A stretch of 50,760 nucleotides of DNA, taken from contig CACZIO010000018.1 of assembly GCA_902781215.1 (NCBI GenBank), positions 1 to 50,760 on the forward strand, read 5' to 3'. Source of the stretch: an uncultured Lachnospiraceae bacterium. Its GTDB lineage: Bacteria; Bacillota; Clostridia; Lachnospirales; Lachnospiraceae. How positions within the stretch are numbered: position 1 is the first letter of the stretch; every line of letters begins with the position of its first letter. Shown here piece by piece: positions 43,164 through 50,760 of the stretch. The translations under genes were made by a program, and so were the position numbers. The notes under the pieces are model-generated. The model saw only the letters and a list, made by a program, of their open reading frames with translations. It did no database searches and was not told where the DNA came from.

Positions 43164-46100
43164 TTATCTTGAACGGACCCACTTTCCTGTACCATCAACA
43201 TAATAATTGCCGATCCATGTGTTGGTAGCCATGACACCGCTGGAGGTGAGATAGTAGTTCCCGACCCATTTGTTGGCCGCCATAACACCACTGCTCTCGA
43301 AATAATAATACTTTCCGCCGATGGTCTGCCAGCCGGTCGCCATTGCTCCACTGGAAGTGAAGTAATACCACTTGCCGCCGATGGACTGCCAGCCGGTCGT
43401 CATTGCACCGCCGGAAGCGAAGTAATACCACTTGCCGCCAATGGACTGCCAGCCGGTCTGCATCGCGCCACTGCCATTAAAGTAGTACCATTTTCCTCCA
43501 ATGGACTGCCAGCCGGTCTGCATCGCGCCGCCTGCAGCGAAGTAATACCACTTGCCGCCAATGGACTGCCAGCCGGTCTGCATCGCACCGCTTCCATTGA
43601 AATAATACCAGGTTCCACTGATGGACTGCCAACCGGTTTGCATTGCACCGCTTCCATTGAAATAATACCAGGTTCCACTGATGGACTGCCAGCCGGTCTG
43701 CATTGCACCGCTTCTGTCCATGTAGTACCACTTGCCGCCAATCGACTGCCAGCCGGTCTGCATGATTCCGTTCTGATCCATGTAGTACCATGCCCCGCCG
43801 ATCGACTTCCAGCCGGTTGTCGCATTTCCGTCTGCATCCATATAATAGTAGGAGCCTTCCGTCAGGACCCACTTATTCTTAGTGATTTTTCCTTCAGAAT
43901 CCATCCAGTAACGGTTCGTACCATCTTCCGCCCATGCGTCAGACCGTTTTGTACCATCGCTGTCGTAATAGAATCTTTCACCATCTTCTTCGATCCAGCC
44001 TGTTTTCTTTCTCAACACGCTGACAGTGATTTCAATCTCCGCCTGCTGATAATTGTCTGTCTCTGCCGCAGTAATAGTAACCGTGGTGTTTCCGGCCTTT
44101 ACCGCATTTACTTTTCCGTTCAGTTCTGTCGCTGCAATACTCTTATCTTTAGACTGATATGACAGACTTCCTTTGTTACCTGTAACGGAGATCATCCCGG
44201 ATTCTCCTTCATACATTTCCAGGTTCTCAGCAGAAAGAACCTGCTCTGCCTTCAGGATGGTGAACTCCGCCTGTTTTGAATCCGTGTAGTTTCCTGTGCC
44301 GGTCACCACAACATACGCATTTCCGGCATTGGTATTGCTATGATATTCAACTGTATAGTCTGTCCCGGCTGACAGTTGAGTCCCGCCAACCGTAACTGTC
44401 ACCTCCGGTTCGATGGAATCACCGTTGTAGGTAAATTCCTCTCCGGAAAGAGTTATATCAGCATCATTCAGAGAAACCTTTGTCTCAGGCGAAGGGTCTC
44501 CGGACTCGCTCGGATTCCCGGACTCGCTGGGCGAAAGCTCACTAGCCCACAGCAGTACAATGCTCTCTGTCAGACTTATCGGCAGGGCCCTGTACTGTTT
44601 TCCGTCGGTTCCCTCGAATACTGCAGGAAGTTCGACCGTCAATGTAACATTTTTGGGGGCATAAATCGTTGTCAGGGCTTTGCATCCCTCGAACATACGT
44701 CCCTTATGTTCGAGTTTCGAAAGATCAAAGCCGGAGATATTCAGAGTCCCCAGGTTCCTGCAATTTCTGAACATGGACCTGGTATTGGTAACATTTACTG
44801 TACTGATGGATGACAGATCTGCCTCTTCCAGGCTGCTGCAATTCCTGAACATATAGCTGAGATCACTGACTGCCCCCGTCTTTATTCCGGAAAAATCGAT
44901 CTGTGTCAGGCTTTCACAGTCGTAGAACATGGAGTTCATGTCAGTGACGTTAATCGCATTCAGCCCGTGCATGTTGACACTCGCCAGATTTGAGCACCCG
45001 TAGCACAGTTCATTCATGTCAGTCACATTACTGACATTCAAACCACTGAGGTCTAACTCTGTCAAGTCCCTGCACCACCCGAACATAGAACTCATATTTG
45101 TCACAGCCCCGGTGTCCAGACCCTGCAGATCAATCCGCGTCAAGGTTACGCAGTCCTGGAACATACCACTCATGTCAGTAACATTTGAGGTATTAAACCC
45201 GTCGAACGAAAAATCAGTCATGCTAGAACAACTGTTAAACATACTGCTCATATCGGTAACATGAGAAGTGTCCAGCACAGTCAAATCCGGATGAGCAAGA
45301 CTGCTGCAATCGGCAAACATTTCATGCATGTCCGTGACCGCGGAGGTGTCAATATCTCCCCAGGTAATGCTTTCCAGTTGTGAACAATCTGCAAACATTC
45401 CTGCCATACATGTAACATGAGAACAATCCAGTTTGCTGATGTCTATTGTCCTGATATTATACAGATCCCGGAACAGATCTGTACAGTTCTCCGGTAGAAG
45501 GACGCCTTCTTCAAAATCTATACTCTGAATGTTCCAACCTCTGTCTACCCACATCCCCGAAGAGAGTTCCGTGGCTGAATATTGTTTTCCACCGATCATG
45601 GCATGACCGGGAACCATAACATTTGTATCCTCTCCATGATAAGACAGAAGTTTGATCCGGTCTTCCTGGATCGCATAGGTATAATCCGCCAGTTCATCTC
45701 CCGCTTCTGCTTTTGTCAGCCTTATGCTTTCCTGCAGATTCATGGGCAGTGAAGAGAACAGATTTCCACTCTCATCCGTATAGGCAGCATAGAGGGGTAT
45801 ATCAATATTCACATTCTTCGGTGTCTGAATTTCCTGAAGGCTGCCTTCATTGTCCTGCTGGCCGAATATGTTATCTGCTCTTGATACATTCGAGAAATCA
45901 ACACAGGAGAGGTCCACTTTTTTCAAAGCAGAAATATCAAACATCTGTGTCACATCTTCCGGGAAGGAAACACCTTCCTGAAAAGTGATTTCCGAGATAT
46001 TTTTATGAGCCCAGGTATTGTTCTGTGGAATAACCGGTGAATACTCGATTCCATTGATCTCTGCTTTTCCGGGAACGTCGACAATTCCTGCTTCTTCATA

Positions 46101-48950
46101 ATGATTTCTTAGATACTCTTTCAGTATAACTGTCCCGTCTTCCACGGTATATATATAATCATCCAGCCATTCGCTTACATCCGGCCGATTCAGTTCAATA
46201 CTGGCTGATCGGTTCATAGGAAGGCTGGTCCAGAGATTGCCGGAAGTGTCCGTAAAGGGTACAGGAAGAGCTATCTCCAGGCCAAGTTCCGCAGGCGTGT
46301 AAACAGTCTCCAAACTATGGCAGTCCTCAAACATTCCATCGGCGTAGTAAACATTTGAGAAGTTTACCTTGCTCATATCTATCATTTCCAGGTTCCAGCA
46401 TCCGGAGAACAGTCCCGCGCAATACTCCTGGAGATAAACCCCCTCTTCAAAGGTAATCGACGTGATGTCAGCGTTCCATATATTTTCACCAACGCGGATA
46501 ATATTATATGTTTCTTCTCCGATTTCTGCAGTCCCCGGAACGACAATTTCCTGTTTGTCTCCTCGATAAAACTGCAGAACAATTGCGTCATCCTCGATAG
46601 AATAATCGTAATCCGCCAGCCAGGCGCTTTCTTCTGCCTTTGTCAGCGTAATGCTTTCCGTCAGGTCCGTTGGAAGCTCTTCATAGGCATTTCCGGCTTC
46701 ATCATAGTACTTTCTGGGCAGCGAGATACTCTCTGAAACATGGATCGGCGTCTCTATTGTCTGCAGATTTACGCATCCACTAAACATATGGTAGCAGGAA
46801 TTTATCCCTGTGAAGTCAATGCTGCTGAGATCTATGGATGTCAGGCTCCGGCAGTTATAGAACAAATCGTTCATTGACTTGACGTTTTGAAAATCGATGT
46901 TGGTGAGATCAATCGCTGCCAGATCTTTCATATTGGCAAATAAATCGTCACTGAATTCAGGGAATTCAACTCCCTCCTCAAAGGAAAGACTGGTAAGACC
47001 ATCGGGCCACATATGAGGCGAAATCTGTATGCGGTCATACTCAGTTTCCCTGCACATCGCATGGCCGGGAACCCTGACATCCGATTCCTCTCCGTGGTAG
47101 CCGCACAGAATAATCCGATCATCCTCAATATTATAATCATAGTCCTTCAGCCACTCATCCGACTGATTGGATACGAGATGAATCGTATGAGAGACAGTCT
47201 CCTCCAGTCCGTTCGTAACCCAGACACAATAATAATACGTCTTTCCCGCTTCTAACGAGTATTCTTCGCTAAAACTGCTGTTATCACGTATACGGTTCTC
47301 GGATTCTTGATCAGCGTCACAGGCTATAACTTCTACTTCAAAATCCTGATCGGAGTCTGCATAGAGCAGATAGTCCCCGGACTCTTCAGGCGTAAATTTA
47401 AGCCATTTTTCATAATCGTCCTGTGTATAAACAAGATCTACAGAATCTCCTGCATGGATTTCCAGCGCATTCTGCATATAGTCCGGAAGAGGGGCCTCTG
47501 CAGCTGAAATAGTAAACAGATTTTTCGGCACATTCTCATCATCCGTCCATGAACCGGAAAATTCCAGCTTAAGATAGTAGGTGTTCCCACCGGTCAGTGG
47601 TGAAGTGATGTTAATATCATTTCCGGAGTCAGCACTTGCGTACCCGATATTTGTTTCACCGTCCTGCTCATACAAGTACAGCTGTGTTACAGTCTCTTCA
47701 ATACCGGCCGCAGTTGTAGTGAACTCATATTTACCATTCTGCGCTGGTGTAATCTGGAAATACTGAGTGGTTTTATCGCTCGCGTCAAGTTCAACAGATG
47801 CGGAACTGCCTATTTCCAGCGGAATAGCCTCCTCGTTATATGAGGCCCTGTCCGCCATAGAAAGAGAGACCGTATAAGAACCGGCAGTGTCTCCAATCAG
47901 CCCTGTTTTGAAATAATAGGTTTGACCCGGAAGCAGGTGCACACGCATAGTCCCCGCTTCCTGCACATTGGAGGAATCTGCTGCATACTGCAATTGCATC
48001 TGCTCATCATACATTTCGACCGCAGCCTGATCTGCGGCAGAGCTCGCAAAGAGATATGTAAATTCACGGTCCGGAGTAAACACAAAGTAGCTGTAGGGAT
48101 GTTCCTCCGTCACAGTAACGTCAAAAGTGTCCCCGACGGAAATATTCTGCGCGTCCTTTAATTCCTCAGGGAGCACAAATTTTTCAAAGTGAACAGAAAA
48201 CTGTCCTGCCTCATTTGAGTACAGACGGGATTCAAGATAATAGGTTTCCCCCGCATCTAATGTTACTCTGTGGAATTTATAATTGCTTCCGTCGCCATCG
48301 TCATCACTAGATTCAAGCTCAGTTTTCTGGGAATCATAAAGTGTTCCGTAGGTGTCTAAATCTCCTGTAGAGTAGATTTCGTACTCGGCAGTTTCTTCAG
48401 GCAGAATTCTGAAATATGCCAGAGGAGCTTCTTCTGTCACCTCCACGGAATAGACTTCATCAAGACCAAGGATCGGGGCGGAATCCCAGTCGATGTTCTG
48501 ACCGGATTCATCACCATTCAATTCCTGGCTCTCTAAAACGTCACCCTCATAGTTATTTTCTTCTGCAGATTCTTCCGTGAGTTCTGTTTCCGGTGCGGAC
48601 ATCTGAATCTCCCCGGATTCTGCCGCCTCCTCAAGGGTGGCATTATTCTCTTCAGTATTAAGATCTATTTGAGAAGGATCTTCAACAGAATGCTCCAGAG
48701 GGATTTCCGATGAATCAGCGGCATCTTCCTCAGGAACTTCGTCATTGATCTCTTCCTGGACATTTTCTGTTTCATCTGTCAGATCCGACTGTTCCGTTTC
48801 TTCCGCGATCTCTGTCCCGTCTGCCGGAACTATTTCTGTTAGCTCTGCCTCACTCTCCGCTGCATACACAAGAGTTTCACCTATCGGCATAACGGAAGAG
48901 GAGACCAGCGCTACAGACAGAAGAAGCGCAGCCAATTGTCTTTTTTTCAT
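43164..48950 (-). CDS. Large secreted surface protein: BspA-type repeats and choline-binding-type cell-wall repeats
   Basis: The 1,928-residue protein starts with a signal peptide (MKKRQLAALLLSVALVSSS, cleavage probably after VYA) and a Glu-rich stretch to about 150. About four PPC-like beta domains follow (about 155-590; YFRILPEETAEYEIYS, YFQITPAQNGKYEFTT). Then come about four irregular BspA/DUF285-type blocks (FEEGV...) and a regular DUF285 array (about 1130-1437; units like TDMSSMFNSCSSMTDFSFDG). An MBG-like domain (about 1490-1573), a Big-type domain and at least ten 20-residue cell-wall-binding repeats (about 1645-1925; GWQSIGGKWYYFNGSGAMQT) end it. The repeats match choline-binding modules, so the protein probably docks on phosphocholine-bearing polymer; no LPXTG motif is present. 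Its ATG overlaps the stop of the upstream gene (TAATG). Confidence 0.9.
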   Translation of the reverse strand: MKKRQLAALLLSVALVSSSVMPIGETLVYAAESEAELTEIVPADGTEIAEETEQSDLTDETENVQEEINDEVPEEDAADSSEIPLEHSVEDPSQIDLNTEENNATLEEAAESGEIQMSAPETELTEESAEENNYEGDVLESQELNGDESGQNIDWDSAPILGLDEVYSVEVTEEAPLAYFRILPEETAEYEIYSTGDLDTYGTLYDSQKTELESSDDDGDGSNYKFHRVTLDAGETYYLESRLYSNEAGQFSVHFEKFVLPEELKDAQNISVGDTFDVTVTEEHPYSYFVFTPDREFTYLFASSAADQAAVEMYDEQMQLQYAADSSNVQEAGTMRVHLLPGQTYYFKTGLIGDTAGSYTVSLSMADRASYNEEAIPLEIGSSASVELDASDKTTQYFQITPAQNGKYEFTTTAAGIEETVTQLYLYEQDGETNIGYASADSGNDINITSPLTGGNTYYLKLEFSGSWTDDENVPKNLFTISAAEAPLPDYMQNALEIHAGDSVDLVYTQDDYEKWLKFTPEESGDYLLYADSDQDFEVEVIACDADQESENRIRDNSSFSEEYSLEAGKTYYYCVWVTNGLEETVSHTIHLVSNQSDEWLKDYDYNIEDDRIILCGYHGEESDVRVPGHAMCRETEYDRIQISPHMWPDGLTSLSFEEGVEFPEFSDDLFANMKDLAAIDLTNIDFQNVKSMNDLFYNCRSLTSIDLSSIDFTGINSCYHMFSGCVNLQTIETPIHVSESISLPRKYYDEAGNAYEELPTDLTESITLTKAEESAWLADYDYSIEDDAIVLQFYRGDKQEIVVPGTAEIGEETYNIIRVGENIWNADITSITFEEGVYLQEYCAGLFSGCWNLEMIDMSKVNFSNVYYADGMFEDCHSLETVYTPAELGLEIALPVPFTDTSGNLWTSLPMNRSASIELNRPDVSEWLDDYIYTVEDGTVILKEYLRNHYEEAGIVDVPGKAEINGIEYSPVIPQNNTWAHKNISEITFQEGVSFPEDVTQMFDISALKKVDLSCVDFSNVSRADNIFGQQDNEGSLQEIQTPKNVNIDIPLYAAYTDESGNLFSSLPMNLQESIRLTKAEAGDELADYTYAIQEDRIKLLSYHGEDTNVMVPGHAMIGGKQYSATELSSGMWVDRGWNIQSIDFEEGVLLPENCTDLFRDLYNIRTIDISKLDCSHVTCMAGMFADCSQLESITWGDIDTSAVTDMHEMFADCSSLAHPDLTVLDTSHVTDMSSMFNSCSSMTDFSFDGFNTSNVTDMSGMFQDCVTLTRIDLQGLDTGAVTNMSSMFGWCRDLTELDLSGLNVSNVTDMNELCYGCSNLASVNMHGLNAINVTDMNSMFYDCESLTQIDFSGIKTGAVSDLSYMFRNCSSLEEADLSSISTVNVTNTRSMFRNCRNLGTLNISGFDLSKLEHKGRMFEGCKALTTIYAPKNVTLTVELPAVFEGTDGKQYRALPISLTESIVLLWASELSPSESGNPSESGDPSPETKVSLNDADITLSGEEFTYNGDSIEPEVTVTVGGTQLSAGTDYTVEYHSNTNAGNAYVVVTGTGNYTDSKQAEFTILKAEQVLSAENLEMYEGESGMISVTGNKGSLSYQSKDKSIAATELNGKVNAVKAGNTTVTITAAETDNYQQAEIEITVSVLRKKTGWIEEDGERFYYDSDGTKRSDAWAEDGTNRYWMDSEGKITKNKWVLTEGSYYYMDADGNATTGWKSIGGAWYYMDQNGIMQTGWQSIGGKWYYMDRSGAMQTGWQSISGTWYYFNGSGAMQTGWQSISGTWYYFNGSGAMQTGWQSIGGKWYYFAAGGAMQTGWQSIGGKWYYFNGSGAMQTGWQSIGGKWYYFASGGAMTTGWQSIGGKWYYFTSSGAMATGWQTIGGKYYYFESSGVMAANKWVGNYYLTSSGVMATNTWIGNYYVDGTGKWVRSR
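43261..43860 (-). repeat. Ten-copy 60-bp coding tandem repeat
   Basis: Exact 60-base register from 43261 to 43860; copies in the centre are nearly identical (TGGACTGCCAGCCGGTC recurs every 60 bases from 43382 to 43682). It encodes the 20-residue wall-binding repeats. The identity of central copies points to recent duplication or gene conversion. Confidence 0.9.
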
Positions 48951-50644
48951 TACAACGTCTCCTTAATATTGTTAGACAATTTCCTGCTAGATTGATATCG
49001 CACCGGTTTTTCTGCCTTTTGCAGATATATGCCGGCTAAAATACTGAATAAACATGCTGTGACAGGATATGCAGAGCAGAATATAGACTGACCAAAATAT
49101 GCTGCCAGCGGGAAAAACCAGATCGCATCAGGTTTTCTCCACAGTTTATTCTGAATAAACACAAACAAAAGATACTCCCAGAACAATATGTACAGACCAA
49201 GCCCCGGAATGCCTTGTGACAGGAGCACGTGGAGCGGCTCACAGTGGGCGGATACAATATTGATCTTCATGGTGCGCCGCAAATCCGCATAGAGAATTGC
49301 GATCATCTCCGGCCCGATTCCCAGCAGTTTACGCCGGAATGAAAAACCCAGAAACTTCTCCATTCCTGTTCTCCAGATCAGGCCTCGATTTGTCCCCCAT
49401 GCATCAGAGAAATGAATCAATGTATGGATCACTTCCGCAATAACAGCGAGAACAACCATGCCTTCCGATATCAGAAACAGATTTCTCACTGCCGCCTTAT
49501 GCTCTCCATCCATACATTTCACTGAGAAAACAGCCAGGATAACACCTGTTGTGAGAGCAAGGCCTCCTGACAGTGGGGTAACGATCATAGACGAGATCGT
49601 GCCCATATGAGCTACTCTGTCCGCAAATACCGGTAAGAGTCCCGCCGCCAGAGAGCACAGTCCGAATATGATCATAAGGATTGCCGCCCTTAAGGTGCGC
49701 TGCTGTTTTTCAAGGGCATAGGGAATCATGACCAGAAGCATCACCCCCAGTCCTGCATAGAGGCTGTCACTGTCCGCCAGAACTGCACTGAGAATTCCGA
49801 GACTTGAAACAATGCCGAGTGAGATTGTGCTTGCCCTCTTCTCAGATTCCATGAAAAATCCCCAGGCAGCCGGGAGCAGCAGGCACAGATAGCCCGTAAA
49901 GGAATTCTTCTGGCCGATCGTAGAGATGTAGGAGTAGTAATAAGAACGATCGATCCGGGCAAGCAGGCCAAACGGGTCTGCTCCGCCTTCCTGAAGTATC
50001 GCAAAGATGAAGATCAGGCTGTTCAGACCGGCTGCAGCGATGACAACTCTTTTCAGAACCACCCACAGGGCGTTATCATTGTCCTCTTTATTTGTATTTT
50101 TCATGTACATCCCCGTCGGGAGATACAGAATGATACAGAGTGTACTGCATATCAGGGAACAAAGCATCAGTGTCCCCATTGACCATCCGATCGTACCGAA
50201 AAAGGAGGATTTCCTGTCAGGAGCCTGCAGAGTACTGAAAATGGCCCAGACTGCAATCAACAGGAGAAGAGAGATGGATATACGTCCTTTTATGCGCAGG
50301 GGGACTTTTCTTCTTCCACCTTTTTTTGCATGCAAATCCATGGAGTCAGTATGTTCCTGAGGCGATGACAGCTGTCCCGCTTCCTCGTTTCCAATCAGAT
50401 TGTCTTTTTGGGCGGCATTACCTCCAAGCAGTGTCACAGCGAATTCCAATATTTCCAGTGCAGCAATGATAATCAGAGCAGGAAGGGCAAGAAAAATATA
50501 CAGTTTCGCCTTCTGCTCAATCAATTCCAGATACCCGTTCCCCATATATAGCGGCACCACTAGAGCAGAAACTGCTGCAAGCCAAACAGCCGCCAGCTGT
50601 TTGATCGAGCGGAATCCGGATTCTTTCAGTTGAACATTATTCAT
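48950..50644 (-). CDS. O-antigen ligase/polymerase-like membrane protein
   Basis: The 564-residue protein has about twelve membrane helices, two soluble stretches (about 75-110 and 420-470) and the Wzy_C/WaaL pattern: a large outer loop (WRTGMEKFLGFSFRRKLLGI) followed by SAHCEPLHVLLSQGIPGLGLYI, where the His and the GIPG turn are typical. It likely polymerises or ligates a lipid-linked glycan at the outer face of the membrane. The stop codon TAA shares a base with the ATG of the surface protein gene, so the two are translationally coupled. No clear ribosome site precedes its ATG. Confidence 0.82.
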   Translation of the reverse strand: MNNVQLKESGFRSIKQLAAVWLAAVSALVVPLYMGNGYLELIEQKAKLYIFLALPALIIIAALEILEFAVTLLGGNAAQKDNLIGNEEAGQLSSPQEHTDSMDLHAKKGGRRKVPLRIKGRISISLLLLIAVWAIFSTLQAPDRKSSFFGTIGWSMGTLMLCSLICSTLCIILYLPTGMYMKNTNKEDNDNALWVVLKRVVIAAAGLNSLIFIFAILQEGGADPFGLLARIDRSYYYSYISTIGQKNSFTGYLCLLLPAAWGFFMESEKRASTISLGIVSSLGILSAVLADSDSLYAGLGVMLLVMIPYALEKQQRTLRAAILMIIFGLCSLAAGLLPVFADRVAHMGTISSMIVTPLSGGLALTTGVILAVFSVKCMDGEHKAAVRNLFLISEGMVVLAVIAEVIHTLIHFSDAWGTNRGLIWRTGMEKFLGFSFRRKLLGIGPEMIAILYADLRRTMKINIVSAHCEPLHVLLSQGIPGLGLYILFWEYLLFVFIQNKLWRKPDAIWFFPLAAYFGQSIFCSAYPVTACLFSILAGIYLQKAEKPVRYQSSRKLSNNIKETL

Positions 50645-50757
50645 ATATGGTATTATTCATATGTAAGCGATAAAAAATTGGGTGGTTTGTAGTCTTCAGA
50701 AGTCTCCTCCACAATGGTAGGTAGTAAGTAATATTTCACTACCAAAGGAGGATTCCA

Positions 50758-50760
50758 ATG
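50758..50760 (+). CDS. Start codon of a rightward gene cut by the window edge
   Basis: The window ends in AAAGGAGGATTCCAATG, an ideal ribosome site and spacing before an ATG. An inverted repeat (GGTAG...CTACC, 50718-50743) lies just upstream. The product cannot be known; a mobile-element gene is possible because of that repeat, but nothing proves it. Confidence 0.45.

Noticed and set aside
43261-43860. Regular 60-bp repeats as a CRISPR array
   Set aside because: There are no unique spacers; the repeats are contiguous, in frame and encode known wall-binding modules.

Overview
The window looks like chromosomal DNA of an anaerobic Gram-positive gut bacterium of the Clostridia, most likely a Lachnospiraceae relative. 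This rests on AsrABC-type sulfite reductase, a clostridial-type nitrate reductase, a butyryl-CoA-dehydrogenase-like enzyme, DUF4869, Uma2, choline-binding cell-wall repeats and AGGAGG ribosome sites before most genes. Genus and species cannot be named from the sequence alone. No rRNA, tRNA or CRISPR array was seen. The first ~35 kb is GC-rich; from ~35.9 kb to the end the DNA is visibly richer in A+T.

Layout. 0-3.3 kb: a Uma2-family nuclease-like protein with an N-terminal HTH and a GH2 glycosidase, transcribed leftward from a clear sigma-A promoter preceded by two identical palindromes. 3.8-12.2 kb: a leftward respiratory/assimilatory block: nitrate reductase catalytic subunit, a four-cluster ferredoxin, a FAD/NAD(P) oxidoreductase, a TDT-family anion transporter and asrABC. 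A Crp/Fnr regulator is divergent at 12.5 kb, and a 16-bp dyad sits in the shared promoter region. 13.4-20.0 kb: a zinc-ribbon membrane protein, then a potassium block (KtrB/TrkH, KtrA/TrkA, a tiny membrane protein, a KdpD-like kinase without the KdpD ATPase domain, a KdpE-like regulator). 20.0-23.2 kb: a three-copy 58-bp tandem repeat, a solitary acyl-CoA dehydrogenase and a DnaJ-type chaperone. 23.4-25.0 kb: a two-gene cassette of lower GC, a DUF4869 protein plus a P-loop protein with a Toprim-like C-terminal half. 25-29.9 kb: an M13 metallopeptidase lipoprotein, a CheR fragment, an HMA-like fragment, a hot-dog thioesterase and serine O-acetyltransferase.

30.7-50.7 kb: a cell-envelope region. 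It has a DUF2142 membrane protein and a polyprenol-phosphate-type glycosyltransferase, then a decayed serine recombinase at the composition boundary. Next come rmlD/rmlA, a decayed surface-protein gene, and a three-gene operon (HTH-LicC-LicA fusion, a second LicC-like enzyme, a BCCT transporter) that together predict choline uptake and CDP-choline synthesis. The last complete genes are a 1,928-residue surface protein ending in choline-binding-type repeats, overlapping by one base an O-antigen-ligase-like gene. The inferred theme is phosphocholine decoration of a surface glycopolymer together with a protein able to dock on it.

The strongest candidates for something little described are the DUF4869/P-loop-Toprim pair and the licCA-fusion/choline-binding-protein locus. 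Regulatory observations also worth checking are the dyad at exactly -41.5 for the nitrate reductase operon, the 11-bp-phased direct repeats before trkH, and the hairpin clusters at 3.5 and 9.9 kb.
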